From Sphingomonas sp. KR3-1 (GTDB lineage Bacteria > Pseudomonadota > Alphaproteobacteria > Sphingomonadales > Sphingomonadaceae): a DNA stretch of 64,000 bases. Below the pieces are notes generated by a model. That model did no database searches. It worked only from the letters and a program-made list of their open reading frames with translations, and was not told the DNA's origin. The translations under genes were made by a program, and so were the position numbers. The stretch is from the NCBI RefSeq assembly GCF_040049295.1, contig NZ_JBDZDQ010000001.1:2170001-2234000 (forward strand). Reading direction: 5' to 3'. This document shows positions 41,191 to 50,491 of this stretch, one piece after another (positions within the stretch are counted from its first letter, which is position 1; the number at the start of each line of letters is the position of its first letter).

Positions 41191-42810
41191 TTATGCCATC
41201 ACGTTCCGGCCGCGCGTCACCACCGCGGTGTGGCCCACGCTGGCCCTGGTGGTGCGCTGGGTGATCGTGTCCATCATCACCCAGTCGTTGCTCGCCTTTT
41301 CGGGAGTGAGCGTCAGCGCCATATAGCCGCGGCGGCTGGTGTCGCACCATTTCAGCTCGGGGTTGGTCGCGACCAGCGCGGCGGCGATCACCTTGGGATC
41401 GGTGCCGGTGCTGCCCTCATAGCCCGGCGAGGTGACGCTGTGCCCGGCGAACTCGACGCCGGCGGGCTTGCCGTCCTGGCCCAGGTCGAACGCCCAAGCA
41501 TTGTGGCTGTCGCCGCAGAGCACGAGCAGGTTGGCGCCCGCCGCCTGGGCGGACTTGAGGAAGCGCGCACGCGCCGCCGGGAAGCCGCCCCAATTGTCGA
41601 GGTCCGCCGGGATGCCGAGCTTGCTCGCCATCACCCCGGCGCGGACATAGGCCTGGGCGTTGGGCAGCGCATCGGGCTTGATCCAGTCGAGCGCCTGCTC
41701 GGGCATGCGCTGCTTGCCCATGATCGTGCCGAAGCCGACCACCTGCCACTTCTGGCCTGCGCGCACCGACTTCCTGAGCGCATGGCCGAGCCACGCCTCC
41801 TGCTCGGTGCCTAGCATCGTGCGCGCCGGATCCTGGAGCTCGCCGTCGCGGAACGCGATCAGCGCCTTTTGCGCATCGGCTGACTTGAGCAGCGGGCCGA
41901 GCTCGGGCTCGTCGCTGCGATAGAGGAGGCGGCTCTCGGTGCGGAACAGCGTGGCGAGGCCGCCGATGTCGTAGCTGCCCCACGGTGTTTCGGAGACCGG
42001 CATCCATTCCTTGAAGGCCTGGAGCGCGGCCGCCTTGCGGTCGTTCCAGTCGGCCTCGCCCGGCTGGTTGTTCTGCGCGCTCATCTCGCGGCTGTTGTTG
42101 GCCGATTCGTGATCGTCCATCTGGATGAGCATTGGCTTCAATCGGTGCAGCTCCTGCAGGTCCGGGTCGCTGCGATAGCTGCCATAGCGCAGGCGGTAGT
42201 CCGCCAGGTGGATCATCTCGGTCGCCGGCTCGGGCCAGCGACCATCGACCGCGCCGCCGGCGGGCGCATAGCCGCCCTTGGCATATTCGTAGAGATAGTC
42301 GCCGAGATGGACCCACAGGTCGATGTCCGGGCGCGTCGCGGCATGGCCATAGGCGTTGAAATAGCCATAGGGCATGTTCGAGCAGGAGAAGATCGCGATG
42401 CCGAACCGGGCGGTGTTGCCGCTCGGCAGCGTCCTGGTCTGGCCGGTGGGCGAGAAGCTGCCGTCGGGCGCCACGAAGCGATAGAAATAGCGCGTGCCCG
42501 GCTCGAGATTCTCGACGGTGATCTTGACGGTGTGATCGCGCCATGGCCCGGTGATCTGCTCGCCGCCCGAGACGATCTTCGCGAAATCCGCCGTCCTCGA
42601 GATCTCGGCCTTCACCTTCACCGGGCCGCCGCTGGCCGGGACGTAGCGCGTCCACAGCAGCATCGTGTCCGGCCCCGGCTCGCCGCTGGCGACCGAATGG
42701 GTGAAGCCGCGGGCCAGCGCCTGGGCTAAGGCGAAACCCGGAATGGCGAGCGCGCCAAGGCCCAGCGTACCGGTGAGCAGGAGCGAGCGGCGATCGAGGC
42801 GCAGTGTCAT
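41191..42810 (-). CDS. phoD: Alkaline phosphatase D (PhoD) family protein
   Basis: A 539-residue exported phosphatase. The N-terminus MTLRLDRRSLLLTGTLGLGALAIPGFALAQ is a twin-arginine-type signal, fitting PhoD, whose Ca/Fe cofactor is loaded in the cytoplasm. FTHSVASGEPGPDTMLLWTRY is the usual PhoD_N beta-sandwich opening. In the catalytic domain are FSCSNMPYGYFNAYG (cofactor Cys), DLWVHLGDYLYEY, MDDHESANNSR and LLVLCGDSHNAWAFDL. It would release phosphate from phosphodiesters or monoesters outside the cell, probably under phosphate starvation; I did not find a clear Pho box. Confidence 0.94.
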   Translation of the reverse strand: MTLRLDRRSLLLTGTLGLGALAIPGFALAQALARGFTHSVASGEPGPDTMLLWTRYVPASGGPVKVKAEISRTADFAKIVSGGEQITGPWRDHTVKITVENLEPGTRYFYRFVAPDGSFSPTGQTRTLPSGNTARFGIAIFSCSNMPYGYFNAYGHAATRPDIDLWVHLGDYLYEYAKGGYAPAGGAVDGRWPEPATEMIHLADYRLRYGSYRSDPDLQELHRLKPMLIQMDDHESANNSREMSAQNNQPGEADWNDRKAAALQAFKEWMPVSETPWGSYDIGGLATLFRTESRLLYRSDEPELGPLLKSADAQKALIAFRDGELQDPARTMLGTEQEAWLGHALRKSVRAGQKWQVVGFGTIMGKQRMPEQALDWIKPDALPNAQAYVRAGVMASKLGIPADLDNWGGFPAARARFLKSAQAAGANLLVLCGDSHNAWAFDLGQDGKPAGVEFAGHSVTSPGYEGSTGTDPKVIAAALVATNPELKWCDTSRRGYMALTLTPEKASNDWVMMDTITQRTTRASVGHTAVVTRGRNVMA

Positions 42811-42973
42811 TTTGAAGCGTTCCCAAGCTATTTCACCGCAAGGCTTGCCGCCCGCTCGTGTCGAGTTCGTGACAGCATGCGCGGCGGACGCTAAGCACGC
42901 GTCCAGTCGCACGCAACAAGGCCGTAACCAACCAGATGCCGCATCACCTTCCGCCCGGGGCTTCGCGCTCCTG

Positions 42974-44524
42974 ATGGCAAGCAAGTCCGAAGTGCTGGGG
43001 AGCCGGACGACTCGCCTGACCGACCTTACCGCGACGATCGCCGCGCTGCCGCGCTGGTCGATCCTGCTGTTCGCCGCGATTGCGGTGCGTGCGCTGACCT
43101 TTGGCAATCCCGTCGTCCATGTCGATGAGGAGTTCTACTTCGTCACCGCGCAGCAGATGCTGCACGGCGCGGTGCCGTTCGTCGACGTGTGGGACCGCAA
43201 GCCCGTGGGGCTGTTCCTGATCTACCTGCTGCCCGCAGCATTCGGCGTGCCGGCGGGGATCTGGGTGTACCAGGCGATGGCGCTCGCCGCGGTGGTCGGC
43301 ACCGCGCTGCTGATCGCGCGGCTCGCCGAAAAGGCGGGCTGGGGAAGCGGCTCCCTGGTCTCGGCGCTGCTCTATCTCTTCATGATCAACTTCGCCGATG
43401 GCCAGGGCGGCCAGGCGCCGGTGTTCTACAACCTGCTGATGGCCTGGGCCTTCCTGCTCGTCGTGCCCAGGCCCGGGGACGAGAGCGGCGACCGCCGCCG
43501 GATCCATCGCGGCACGCTCGCGATGCTGATCGTCGGCGTGGCGATGCAGGTGAAATATTCGGTGGTGTTCGAGGCGATGTTCCTCGGCCTGTGGCTGATG
43601 TGGCGCGAGATCAAGCTCGGCACCAGCATGGCGCATGTGATCCGACGCGGCTGCCTGTGGGCTTCGGCGGTGTGGCTGCCGACCTTCATCGCCTGGGCGA
43701 CCTTCATCCTGATCGGGCACGGCGATGCCTGGTTCTATGCCAATTTCGGCTCGATCGTCGATCGGCTGAGCGATCCGCCCGCGGTGCTGCTGCGCGCCTT
43801 CCTGAAGATCGCGCTCATCCTCGGCGTGCTGCTGATCGTCTCCGGCCTGTCGCGCCACGTGCCGGTGAAGGACGAGAGCGAGCATCCGGTGCGCGCGCTG
43901 CTGTTCGGCTGGCTGATCGCCGCGGTGATCGGGCTGCTCGTTTTCGGCAGCTGGTTCAACCACTATGCGCTGCCGGTGCTGGTGCCCGCCAGCCTGTGCT
44001 GCGCCGGCTATCTCGGCGGCACTGCGTTCGGCCGGAAATGGCTGGCCCCGGCGATGCTGCTCGCGGCCTGTTTCGGCGGCGAATATACCGCGTGGAGCGC
44101 CAAGTGGCACCGCGGCAATGCCGACCAGCTCGAGGCGCTGGCCGACGGCATCGGCCATGGCAGCGGCTGCATGTACATCTATTCGGGTAATGCGATCCTC
44201 TACAGCTACACCCAGCGCTGCGCGCTGACGCCGTGGATCTTCCCCAGCCACTTGTCGCGCGAGCGCGAGAATGGGGCGCTGGGGGTCGACCAGCTCGAGG
44301 AGATCAACCGCATCTTCGCGCAGCGGCCGGAGATCGTGGTGATGCGCCCGACCTATTTCGGCGAGCGCATGGCCGCGCACCGACTGGCGGTGCAGCGGAT
44401 GGCAGCGATGGGCTATCGCCTGCGCGGGCGCTGGCCGCTCGGCGACCTGCTCATCTCGGTCTACGAGCTGCCGGCGGCCCGCAATGCCGCGCCGCCGCGC
44501 TTGGCTTCCAGCAAGCCCTCATAA
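42974..44524 (+). CDS. GT-C (ArnT/PMT-like) membrane glycosyltransferase
   Basis: A 516-residue polytopic protein starting at ATG 42974. After the first helix (WSILLFAAIAVRALTF) comes NPVVHVDEEFYFVTAQQMLHGAVPFVDVWDRKPVGLFL, with the acidic DE pair and the DxWDRKP phrase of GT39/ArnT-type enzymes that use lipid-phosphate sugars on the periplasmic face. Around ten more hydrophobic segments follow, then a C-terminal soluble part of about 130 residues. It converges with a GT4 gene and its last 64 bases overlap it. The sugar and acceptor are unknown. Confidence 0.9.
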   Translation: MASKSEVLGSRTTRLTDLTATIAALPRWSILLFAAIAVRALTFGNPVVHVDEEFYFVTAQQMLHGAVPFVDVWDRKPVGLFLIYLLPAAFGVPAGIWVYQAMALAAVVGTALLIARLAEKAGWGSGSLVSALLYLFMINFADGQGGQAPVFYNLLMAWAFLLVVPRPGDESGDRRRIHRGTLAMLIVGVAMQVKYSVVFEAMFLGLWLMWREIKLGTSMAHVIRRGCLWASAVWLPTFIAWATFILIGHGDAWFYANFGSIVDRLSDPPAVLLRAFLKIALILGVLLIVSGLSRHVPVKDESEHPVRALLFGWLIAAVIGLLVFGSWFNHYALPVLVPASLCCAGYLGGTAFGRKWLAPAMLLAACFGGEYTAWSAKWHRGNADQLEALADGIGHGSGCMYIYSGNAILYSYTQRCALTPWIFPSHLSRERENGALGVDQLEEINRIFAQRPEIVVMRPTYFGERMAAHRLAVQRMAAMGYRLRGRWPLGDLLISVYELPAARNAAPPRLASSKPS

Positions 44525-45660
44525 TAGGCCATCAGCTCGGCGGCGTGATCGGCGTCGCTGCGGACCTTGCCCGCGGCGACGCGGGCGGCGTTGCGCAGCA
44601 GGGTCGGCTCGCGGGTGAACATGCGGCGGATCGCGTCGGCCGCCGAATAGGCGTCGCGCGCGCGATAGGTCTCGGCGAACAGCGGATCGGCGATCTCGGC
44701 GAACCCGCCCTCGTCGGGCCCGATCAGCGGCAGGCCCGAGGCGAGCGCTTCGGAGGCGACCAGTCCGAACGGCTCGGCATCGGAGCCGTGGATCAGCGCA
44801 TCGCAGCTCGCCATGATCCGCGAGAAGCGGACCCGGTCATAGACGGGCCGGAAGATCTTGATGTGCGGGCTGCCGGCGATGCGCTGCTCGAGCTGGCGGC
44901 GCTGCGGCCCGTCGCCGATCAGCATCAGGCCGACGGGCAGGTCGTTCGCCGCCGCCTCGACCGCGTCGATCACCAGCGGCCAGCGCTTTTCCTTGTGATG
45001 CCGCCCCAGGCCGAGCAGCAGATGCCCCTCGGGCGGCAGGCCGAGCTGCGCCAGCAGCGCCACGCGCAGCTTCTCGTCGCGCAGTTCGGGCGAGAACCAT
45101 TGCCGCTCGATGCCCAGCGGCATCGACGCATCGACATGCATGCCGCGGCGGCGGAAGCGCTTGGCGAGCGCCGGCCCGTTGGTGACGAAAGCGTCGTAAT
45201 GCCGCAGGAAGCGGTTCATGTAGCGCGTGTACCAGTCGAACGCCTGCTCGACCTGGATCGGCGTCGCGACGCTGTCGAGCCAGCGCTGCGGATAGGCGCC
45301 GATCTGGTCGCCATGCGCGAAGAACACCTTCACGGCGTCTCCCTGCCACTGCGCCACTGTCCAGGCCGGGCGCCAGGGCGAGCTGGTCTCGACGATGTCG
45401 GGCTTGAGCTCGTCGAGCAGCGCCCAGATCGGCTCGTCGAGCACGAAGATGCCGTAGTTGCGATCGAGGATCAGCGGCGGCGCCTTGAGCCAGATGATCC
45501 GGCCGCCACCCGGCCGCTCCTCCACGCTCGTCTCGAGCGCGGGGGCGATCACGGTCAGCTCATGGCCCATATCGGCCATGATCCCCATCTTGCGATCGAG
45601 ATAGGTGCGCACCCCGCCGCCGGTGGGCGAGTAGAACTCGTTGACGTCGACGATGCGCAT
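44461..45660 (-). CDS. Glycosyltransferase, GT4 type
   Basis: A 399-residue GT-B enzyme. The N-terminal half begins MRIVDVNEFYSPTGGGVRTYLDRKM (glycine-rich acceptor-side loop). The C-terminal half has GLGRHHKEKRWPLVIDAVEAA, LMLIGDGPQRRQLEQRI and the donor-binding HGSDAEPFGLVASEALASGLPLIGPDEGG, with the E-x7-E motif. It is retaining and cytoplasmic or membrane-peripheral, using a nucleotide sugar. The downstream end overlaps the GT-C gene tail to tail. A DUF2141 gene lies 14 bases upstream on the same strand, suggesting one operon with it and the membrane protein before it. Confidence 0.93.
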   Translation of the reverse strand: MRIVDVNEFYSPTGGGVRTYLDRKMGIMADMGHELTVIAPALETSVEERPGGGRIIWLKAPPLILDRNYGIFVLDEPIWALLDELKPDIVETSSPWRPAWTVAQWQGDAVKVFFAHGDQIGAYPQRWLDSVATPIQVEQAFDWYTRYMNRFLRHYDAFVTNGPALAKRFRRRGMHVDASMPLGIERQWFSPELRDEKLRVALLAQLGLPPEGHLLLGLGRHHKEKRWPLVIDAVEAAANDLPVGLMLIGDGPQRRQLEQRIAGSPHIKIFRPVYDRVRFSRIMASCDALIHGSDAEPFGLVASEALASGLPLIGPDEGGFAEIADPLFAETYRARDAYSAADAIRRMFTREPTLLRNAARVAAGKVRSDADHAAELMAYYEGLLEAKRGGAALRAAGSS

Positions 45661-45674
45661 GGCGCGCGCTCCCC

Positions 45675-46193
45675 TCAGTCCTCGAGCGGCCCGAAGCCGC
45701 CCAGGCCGCGCAGATATTGGGCCTTGATCGTGATCTGTCCACCACCCGGGCCGACATTGACCAGCGCCTGGCGCACCTTGGGCCGGCTGCGGCCGAGCTT
45801 CTGGTTGCTCGGGAAGCCGGCGCCGTCCTCCCAGAAGTTGAACTTGTTCTTGCCGTCGCGGTCATGCGTGAACAGCACCGCCCAGGTGCCGGGGCTGGGT
45901 GCGCGGATGCACAGGCGCACCGGGCCGGAGGCGGGCACGGTCGCCCAGATCCGGCGGAACGGCTTGTTCTCGCGCTTGAGCGAGGTGTCGTCGCGCAGGA
46001 AGTCCTGCTCGTTGGGCGGATAGAGTTCGAGCTTCAGCCGGCCGATCCGGTCCTTGAGCCCGGTGACGTTGACATAGAGCGACACGCCGGCGCGGGTGGC
46101 GCAATTGCCGTCGACGGGATCCTGCTGGGCGGCGGCGGGGTTCGCCACGAAGGCGAGCGCGGCGGCGGTGCCGATGATGAGCGGACGGATCAT
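45675..46193 (-). CDS. DUF2141 domain exported protein
   Basis: A 172-residue protein with signal peptide MIRPLIIGTAAALAFVANPAAAQ. The DUF2141 body contains LYVNVTGLKDRIGRLKLELYPPNEQDFL and PSPGTWAVLFTHDRDGKNKFNFWEDGAGFPSNQ; the G-xx-A-V-xx-x-HD-x-D-G/N-K pattern is characteristic. Function is unknown. Its ATG overlaps the preceding stop (ATGA) and the GT4 gene follows closely, so it is in an operon with two membrane or sugar genes. A small beta-sandwich exported protein here may bind a surface glycan, but this is inference. Confidence 0.9.
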   Translation of the reverse strand: MIRPLIIGTAAALAFVANPAAAQQDPVDGNCATRAGVSLYVNVTGLKDRIGRLKLELYPPNEQDFLRDDTSLKRENKPFRRIWATVPASGPVRLCIRAPSPGTWAVLFTHDRDGKNKFNFWEDGAGFPSNQKLGRSRPKVRQALVNVGPGGGQITIKAQYLRGLGGFGPLED

Positions 46194-47149
46194 GGCTGCT
46201 TGTTCCTCGTGAGCAGGGCCTGGACGCTGAAGACCCCAATCAGCGCGACGTGGGTGAGAAGAGTGAGGCCGGCGATCAGCGCCATCAGCTCGGACATCGC
46301 CGAGCCCTGGCCGATCACCACCCCGGTGATCGCGGCGAAGGCGGCTTCCTTGCTCGGCACCAGCGGCAGGCGCCAGACAAGCAGGCGGCCCGCGGCCATC
46401 ATCAGCCACACGCCGATCGAGACGCCCGGCATCGCCAGGTGCCAGGCGATCGAGACGAGCAGCGAGCCGGTGACGATGCGGACGCAGTGGACCAGGAACA
46501 CCCACCACAGCTCGCGCCGCGGCAGCGAGAAGACGCGCTTCGAGAAGATCAGGAACGGCACCGACATCAGCACCAGCACGCCGACCGAGCCGATCACCGC
46601 CAGCTTGTAGTGCGGCGGCACCAGCCCGAGATAGAGCGGCAGGCCGACGAGCATCATGATCAGCGTGATCGCGTTGCCGGCGATCGCCGAGAGGATCATC
46701 ACGTCCTTCACCGCGCCGAACGGAGCGGCGACCATCTGGGTGCGCTGGCGCGCCCAGGCATAGAAATAGGCCTCGCCCGAATAGCCGAACAGCACTTCGT
46801 TCGAGATGCGCTTCTTGTGGAGCGCGGCCAGCCCGGCGAGCGGGATGTGCCACAGGCGCTTGAAGATGACATAGTCGAAGGTCGGCGGGCCGACATAATA
46901 GAGCGCGAAGACGATGTAGAAGAGCGGGTTGGTCGGCACGTTGCGGTACAGGCCGGCAAGCCCCGAGCCGAACAGCTCGCGGCCGAGCGCCACGATCATC
47001 AGCAGGGTCAGCGCACCGCCGACGATCGCCGGCCAGCGGCGCTTGATCTTCTCGACGGGTTCGAGACCCGCAAGGTCGGGCGCGCCCGGCAGGGGGACGG
47101 CTTCGACAACGCTCGTGTTCACCGAAGCCTCCAGACTTGGTTCGTTCAC
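46190..47149 (-). CDS. Uncharacterised polytopic membrane protein of the glycosyltransferase cluster
   Basis: A 319-residue protein with about eight hydrophobic segments, beginning near residue 40 (WPAIVGGALTLLMIVALG) and ending with a Lys/Gln tail. Notable is the loop KRLWHIPLAGLAALHKKRISNEVLFGYSGEAYFYAWARQR. The general plan recalls UPF0104/lysylphosphatidylglycerol-synthase membrane regions, which occur in lipid and glycan loci, but I do not recognise a firm family match. It heads the operon with the DUF2141 and GT4 genes and could be a flippase or lipid-binding partner. Confidence 0.83.
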   Translation of the reverse strand: MNEPSLEASVNTSVVEAVPLPGAPDLAGLEPVEKIKRRWPAIVGGALTLLMIVALGRELFGSGLAGLYRNVPTNPLFYIVFALYYVGPPTFDYVIFKRLWHIPLAGLAALHKKRISNEVLFGYSGEAYFYAWARQRTQMVAAPFGAVKDVMILSAIAGNAITLIMMLVGLPLYLGLVPPHYKLAVIGSVGVLVLMSVPFLIFSKRVFSLPRRELWWVFLVHCVRIVTGSLLVSIAWHLAMPGVSIGVWLMMAAGRLLVWRLPLVPSKEAAFAAITGVVIGQGSAMSELMALIAGLTLLTHVALIGVFSVQALLTRNKQP

Positions 47150-47314
47150 TGATTCAGTTTCCGCGGCCCGGAGATTCGGGCAGATTCAGCACTTTACCTG
47201 CGTCTTGCGGCGGTCAGCCCCCCAGATCACGCCAACGCGAAAATGGCTGGTGGCAGCAGAATGCGGTTTATTGCGGGGGCGATTTGGGCTTAAGAGTGGC
47301 AATCCGCAAGGCCT

Positions 47315-48409
47315 ATGTTGCACCGCACCCATATCAAAACCGCACAACACATCCTCACCTATGCCCAGCGTCTGCAGGGCGGTGGGGTGGAGCGCGCGAT
47401 GCTGCGCATGGCCGCCGGATGGCTGGGCGGAGGGCGGCGCGTGACGCTGGTGCTGGGCAGCCGCGAGGGGCCGCTGGCTGCCGAGATCCCAGAGGGGATC
47501 GAACTGATCGAGCTCGGCGATGCGCGTTATTCGGCGCTGCTCGGCCTCGCGACGCAGATGCGCGAGGTGCGCCCTGATCTGATCTTCTGCGCGGGCAATC
47601 ATTATAGCGGCGTGGCGGCGGTGACGCGGTTGCGGCTGGGGAGGAACTGCCCGCCGATCGTTGCCAAGGTCTCCAACGCGCTGGTCCGCCCCGAGCTCTC
47701 GCCGGGCGCGGCCTGGCGCTACCGGCGCTGGCTGCGGCTGCATCCGTGGTTCCTCGACCAGGTCGTCGCGATGACGCCGGCGATGGCGGCCGAGGCAGTG
47801 GCCGAGATGGGCATGCCGGCCGAGCGGGTCAGCGTGATCGCCAATCCGCCCGCCGCGGCGATCGCCGGCGCGGCGCCGGTGGCGGTGCCCGACGGGCGCT
47901 ACCTGATCGGCGTCGGCCGGCTCGAGCCGCAGAAGCGCTGGGACCGGCTGCTGGCGGCGCTGCCGCGGCTGGCCGACCCGGAGATCAAGCTGCTGCTGCT
48001 CGGCGAGGGCAGCGCGCGCGGCGCGCTCGAGGCGCAGGTCGCGGCGCTCGGACTCGGCGCGCGCGTGACGATGCCCGGCCATGCCGGCGATCCGCTGCCG
48101 GCATTGCGCGCCGCCGCGGTGGCGGTGCTGACCTCGGACTATGAAGGCGTGCCCGGCGTGCTGCGCGAGGCGCTGTCGGTAGGGACGCCGGTGGTCTCGA
48201 CCGAATCGAGCGTGGCGGTGCGCGAGATCGTCCACGCCCCCGAACTGGGGACGGTGATCGGCCGCGAGGATGCCGACGGGCTGGTCGCCGCGCTCGACCA
48301 GTGGCTGGCACCGGACGCGGTGCGGCCCGCGCCGGTGGCGGCGGCGGGCGATCCGATCGCGGAATATCTCGCGCTGTTCGACCGGGTGGTCAGTACCCAT
48401 CGCCAATAG
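47315..48409 (+). CDS. Glycosyltransferase, GT4 type (second)
   Basis: A 364-residue GT-B enzyme. RLQGGGVERAMLRMAAGWLGGGRRVTLVLGS is the N-terminal glycine-rich loop. IGVGRLEPQKRWDRLLAAL, LLLLGEGSARGALEAQVAALGL and the donor site TSDYEGVPGVLREALSVGTPVVSTE with its two glutamates are typical of the GT4 family with nucleotide-sugar donors. It is divergent from the membrane-protein operon, the 165-base gap giving both promoters. Together with the GT-C and GT4 genes it makes a three-transferase cluster, likely for a surface glycan or glycolipid. Confidence 0.93.
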   Translation: MLHRTHIKTAQHILTYAQRLQGGGVERAMLRMAAGWLGGGRRVTLVLGSREGPLAAEIPEGIELIELGDARYSALLGLATQMREVRPDLIFCAGNHYSGVAAVTRLRLGRNCPPIVAKVSNALVRPELSPGAAWRYRRWLRLHPWFLDQVVAMTPAMAAEAVAEMGMPAERVSVIANPPAAAIAGAAPVAVPDGRYLIGVGRLEPQKRWDRLLAALPRLADPEIKLLLLGEGSARGALEAQVAALGLGARVTMPGHAGDPLPALRAAAVAVLTSDYEGVPGVLREALSVGTPVVSTESSVAVREIVHAPELGTVIGREDADGLVAALDQWLAPDAVRPAPVAAAGDPIAEYLALFDRVVSTHRQ

Positions 48410-48421
48410 CCGGATGACGAT

Positions 48422-50491
48422 CTAGAGCCGCAACCTCGCCCCCAGCCACAGCGTCCGCGGCATCGCGCGCTCGATCACGCCGGGGCCGCTGACTCCTGCC
48501 TGCACTTCGGCATCGAAGATATTCTCCGCCCGGGCCTGCAGCGCCAGGCCGCGGGTGATCGGCAGCGCAGCGGTGGCGTCGAGCGTGAAGGCGCCCTTCA
48601 AGGTCCGCATATTCTGGTCGTCCTCGAATTGCGGCCCGGCATAGCGCGCGGTGAGCGAGGCGCCGGCATCGGCGTGCGCCCAGCCGAGCGTCGCGCTGGC
48701 CTGGTGCCTGGCGGTCTGGGCCGGGCGCAGGCCGTCGAGCGACGCGGCCGCGCCCGACGCGGAGACGCGCGAATCGGTAAAGGCGTAGGACGCAGCGAGG
48801 CTGAGGTCGCCCGCGGTCCAACGGCTGTCGAACTCGACACCCTTGGCGGTCACCGCGTCGATATTCTGGCGCTGGCGATAGAATCCCGCCGCCGAGACCA
48901 CGCCGACGCCGGGGAAGGTGCCCGGCCCCTGTGCGATCGTGACGTTGACGATCGCATCGGTCAGCCGGTTCCAATAGCCGGTGGCGCGAAAGGTGAGGCT
49001 CGGGGTTGGGCGCCAGTCCGCGCCGATCTCGGCGCCGCTCAATCGCTCGGGATCGAGCGCGGCGTTGGCGGCGGTGGCGTCGGCGCCGACGCGGAAGGGA
49101 CGGTAGAGCTCGTTGAGCGTCGGCAGGCGCCAGCCGCGATAGGCCGCGGTGCGCAGCGTCACCGTGCCAAGCCGGTAGGCGGCGCCGGCGCGGCCGGTGG
49201 CTTCCCAGCCGTGGCGGTCGGGGAAGCGGCTGTCGGTCAGCGTCGCGCCACCGGCGAGCGGGGCCTCGAGCAGCGCGCCGTTGGTGATGTCCCAATGGTC
49301 GAGCCGGCCGCCGGCACTGAGCGTCAGCGGGCCGCTCTCGTAGCTGGCATCGGCGAACCCGCCGAGCGTCAGGCTCTCGCCGCCGGCGACGCGGCGGCGG
49401 GTCGGGGCGCCGGCGACATAGGTGAACAGCTCCTCGGTGCGGCCTGAGACGCGGCGCAGGTCGCTGCCCAGGCGCAGCGTAACGCCGCCGCCGATGGGCG
49501 GCGCGATCTCGAGCCGCGCGCCGATGCCGGTGGCGGGCACGGCGTACTGGTTGAGCGTCGGGGTGACGGTGGTGCGCGTATCGTTGATGCTGGCGAAGCC
49601 CGAGGCGAAGCCGCGCGTCTGCAGATAGGCGAGCGCCGACCAGCCCCAGGCGCTGCGGCCGACCAGGCGCAGGCTCGCATCGGCGCCTTCGCTCTTCACC
49701 CGGGTGAAGTCGACGCCGCGGTCGCGGTGATCGGTGAAGGCGGAGAGATTGGCCTGGAGCTCGGTGTTGCCGCCGAGATCGGTGACGGCGCGCAGCGCGA
49801 CGGCGGCCTGTTCGTAGGGCGCGGGGCGATCGACGGGGCCGCGGTCGCCCGCGACGATCGGGGTGAAGCCGTCTCCGCGCGCATATTGGCCGGCCAGGGT
49901 GACGAAGCCGCGGCCGAGAGTGGCGGCGCCGACGCCGGACAGGTCGACGCTGTCGCGGCTGCCATAGAGCGCGTCGAGGGCGAGGCTGCCGAGCTGCGCC
50001 GGGCTGCCGCTCTCCAGCTCGATCGTGCCGGCGAGCGCGCCCGGCCCGGCATAGCCGCTGCCGCCGCCGCGAGTGATCCGGGCTCCGGCGAGGCGGGCGG
50101 GGAGATAGGCGGGGAAGGCGACCCAGCCGCCGAACGGATCGGCCTGGGGCACGCCGTCGAGCAGCAGCAGCGCGCGGCTCGAGGCATTGCCGCCGAGCCC
50201 GCGCAGCGTGATCCCCTGCGAGGTGGGATGGGCCGAGCGCGAATCGGAGCGGCGGAACTGGGCGAGCCCGGCTGCATCGCGCAGCGCGTCTTCCAGCCGG
50301 CCGCTGGCGGTGCCGGCAATGCGGTCGCGGTCGATCGTCACCACGTCATAGGCCGCATCTCCGGGCGGTGCCTCGAGCCCGCGGCCGGTGACGACGATCT
50401 CGTTGGGGTCGCGCTGGCCGTCCTGATCCTGCGCGAAGGCGGGAAGAGGAAGCAGGATGGCGGCCGCCCAAATAAGGCCCCTCCCCTTCAG
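48422..50491 (-). CDS. TonB-dependent receptor, BtuB-like, with no ordinary start codon
   Basis: An outer-membrane transporter of about 685-690 residues. NEIVVTGRGLEAPPGDAAYDVVTIDRDRI is the TonB-box side; SQGITLRGLGGNASSRALLLLDGVPQADPFGGW is the plug; the barrel ends ARLRL. Ligand unknown (siderophore or cobalamin-like). The signal peptide LIWAAAILLPLPAFAQ is present but no in-frame ATG, GTG or TTG is correctly placed. A type C repeat runs up to it. Possible starts are CTG 50491 (giving a normal basic n-region, KGRG), ATT 50473 (six bases after GGAGGGG from the repeat) and a poorly sited TTG 50557. The end coordinate given is therefore tentative. Confidence 0.85.
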   Translation of the reverse strand: MKGRGLIWAAAILLPLPAFAQDQDGQRDPNEIVVTGRGLEAPPGDAAYDVVTIDRDRIAGTASGRLEDALRDAAGLAQFRRSDSRSAHPTSQGITLRGLGGNASSRALLLLDGVPQADPFGGWVAFPAYLPARLAGARITRGGGSGYAGPGALAGTIELESGSPAQLGSLALDALYGSRDSVDLSGVGAATLGRGFVTLAGQYARGDGFTPIVAGDRGPVDRPAPYEQAAVALRAVTDLGGNTELQANLSAFTDHRDRGVDFTRVKSEGADASLRLVGRSAWGWSALAYLQTRGFASGFASINDTRTTVTPTLNQYAVPATGIGARLEIAPPIGGGVTLRLGSDLRRVSGRTEELFTYVAGAPTRRRVAGGESLTLGGFADASYESGPLTLSAGGRLDHWDITNGALLEAPLAGGATLTDSRFPDRHGWEATGRAGAAYRLGTVTLRTAAYRGWRLPTLNELYRPFRVGADATAANAALDPERLSGAEIGADWRPTPSLTFRATGYWNRLTDAIVNVTIAQGPGTFPGVGVVSAAGFYRQRQNIDAVTAKGVEFDSRWTAGDLSLAASYAFTDSRVSASGAAASLDGLRPAQTARHQASATLGWAHADAGASLTARYAGPQFEDDQNMRTLKGAFTLDATAALPITRGLALQARAENIFDAEVQAGVSGPGVIERAMPRTLWLGARLRL

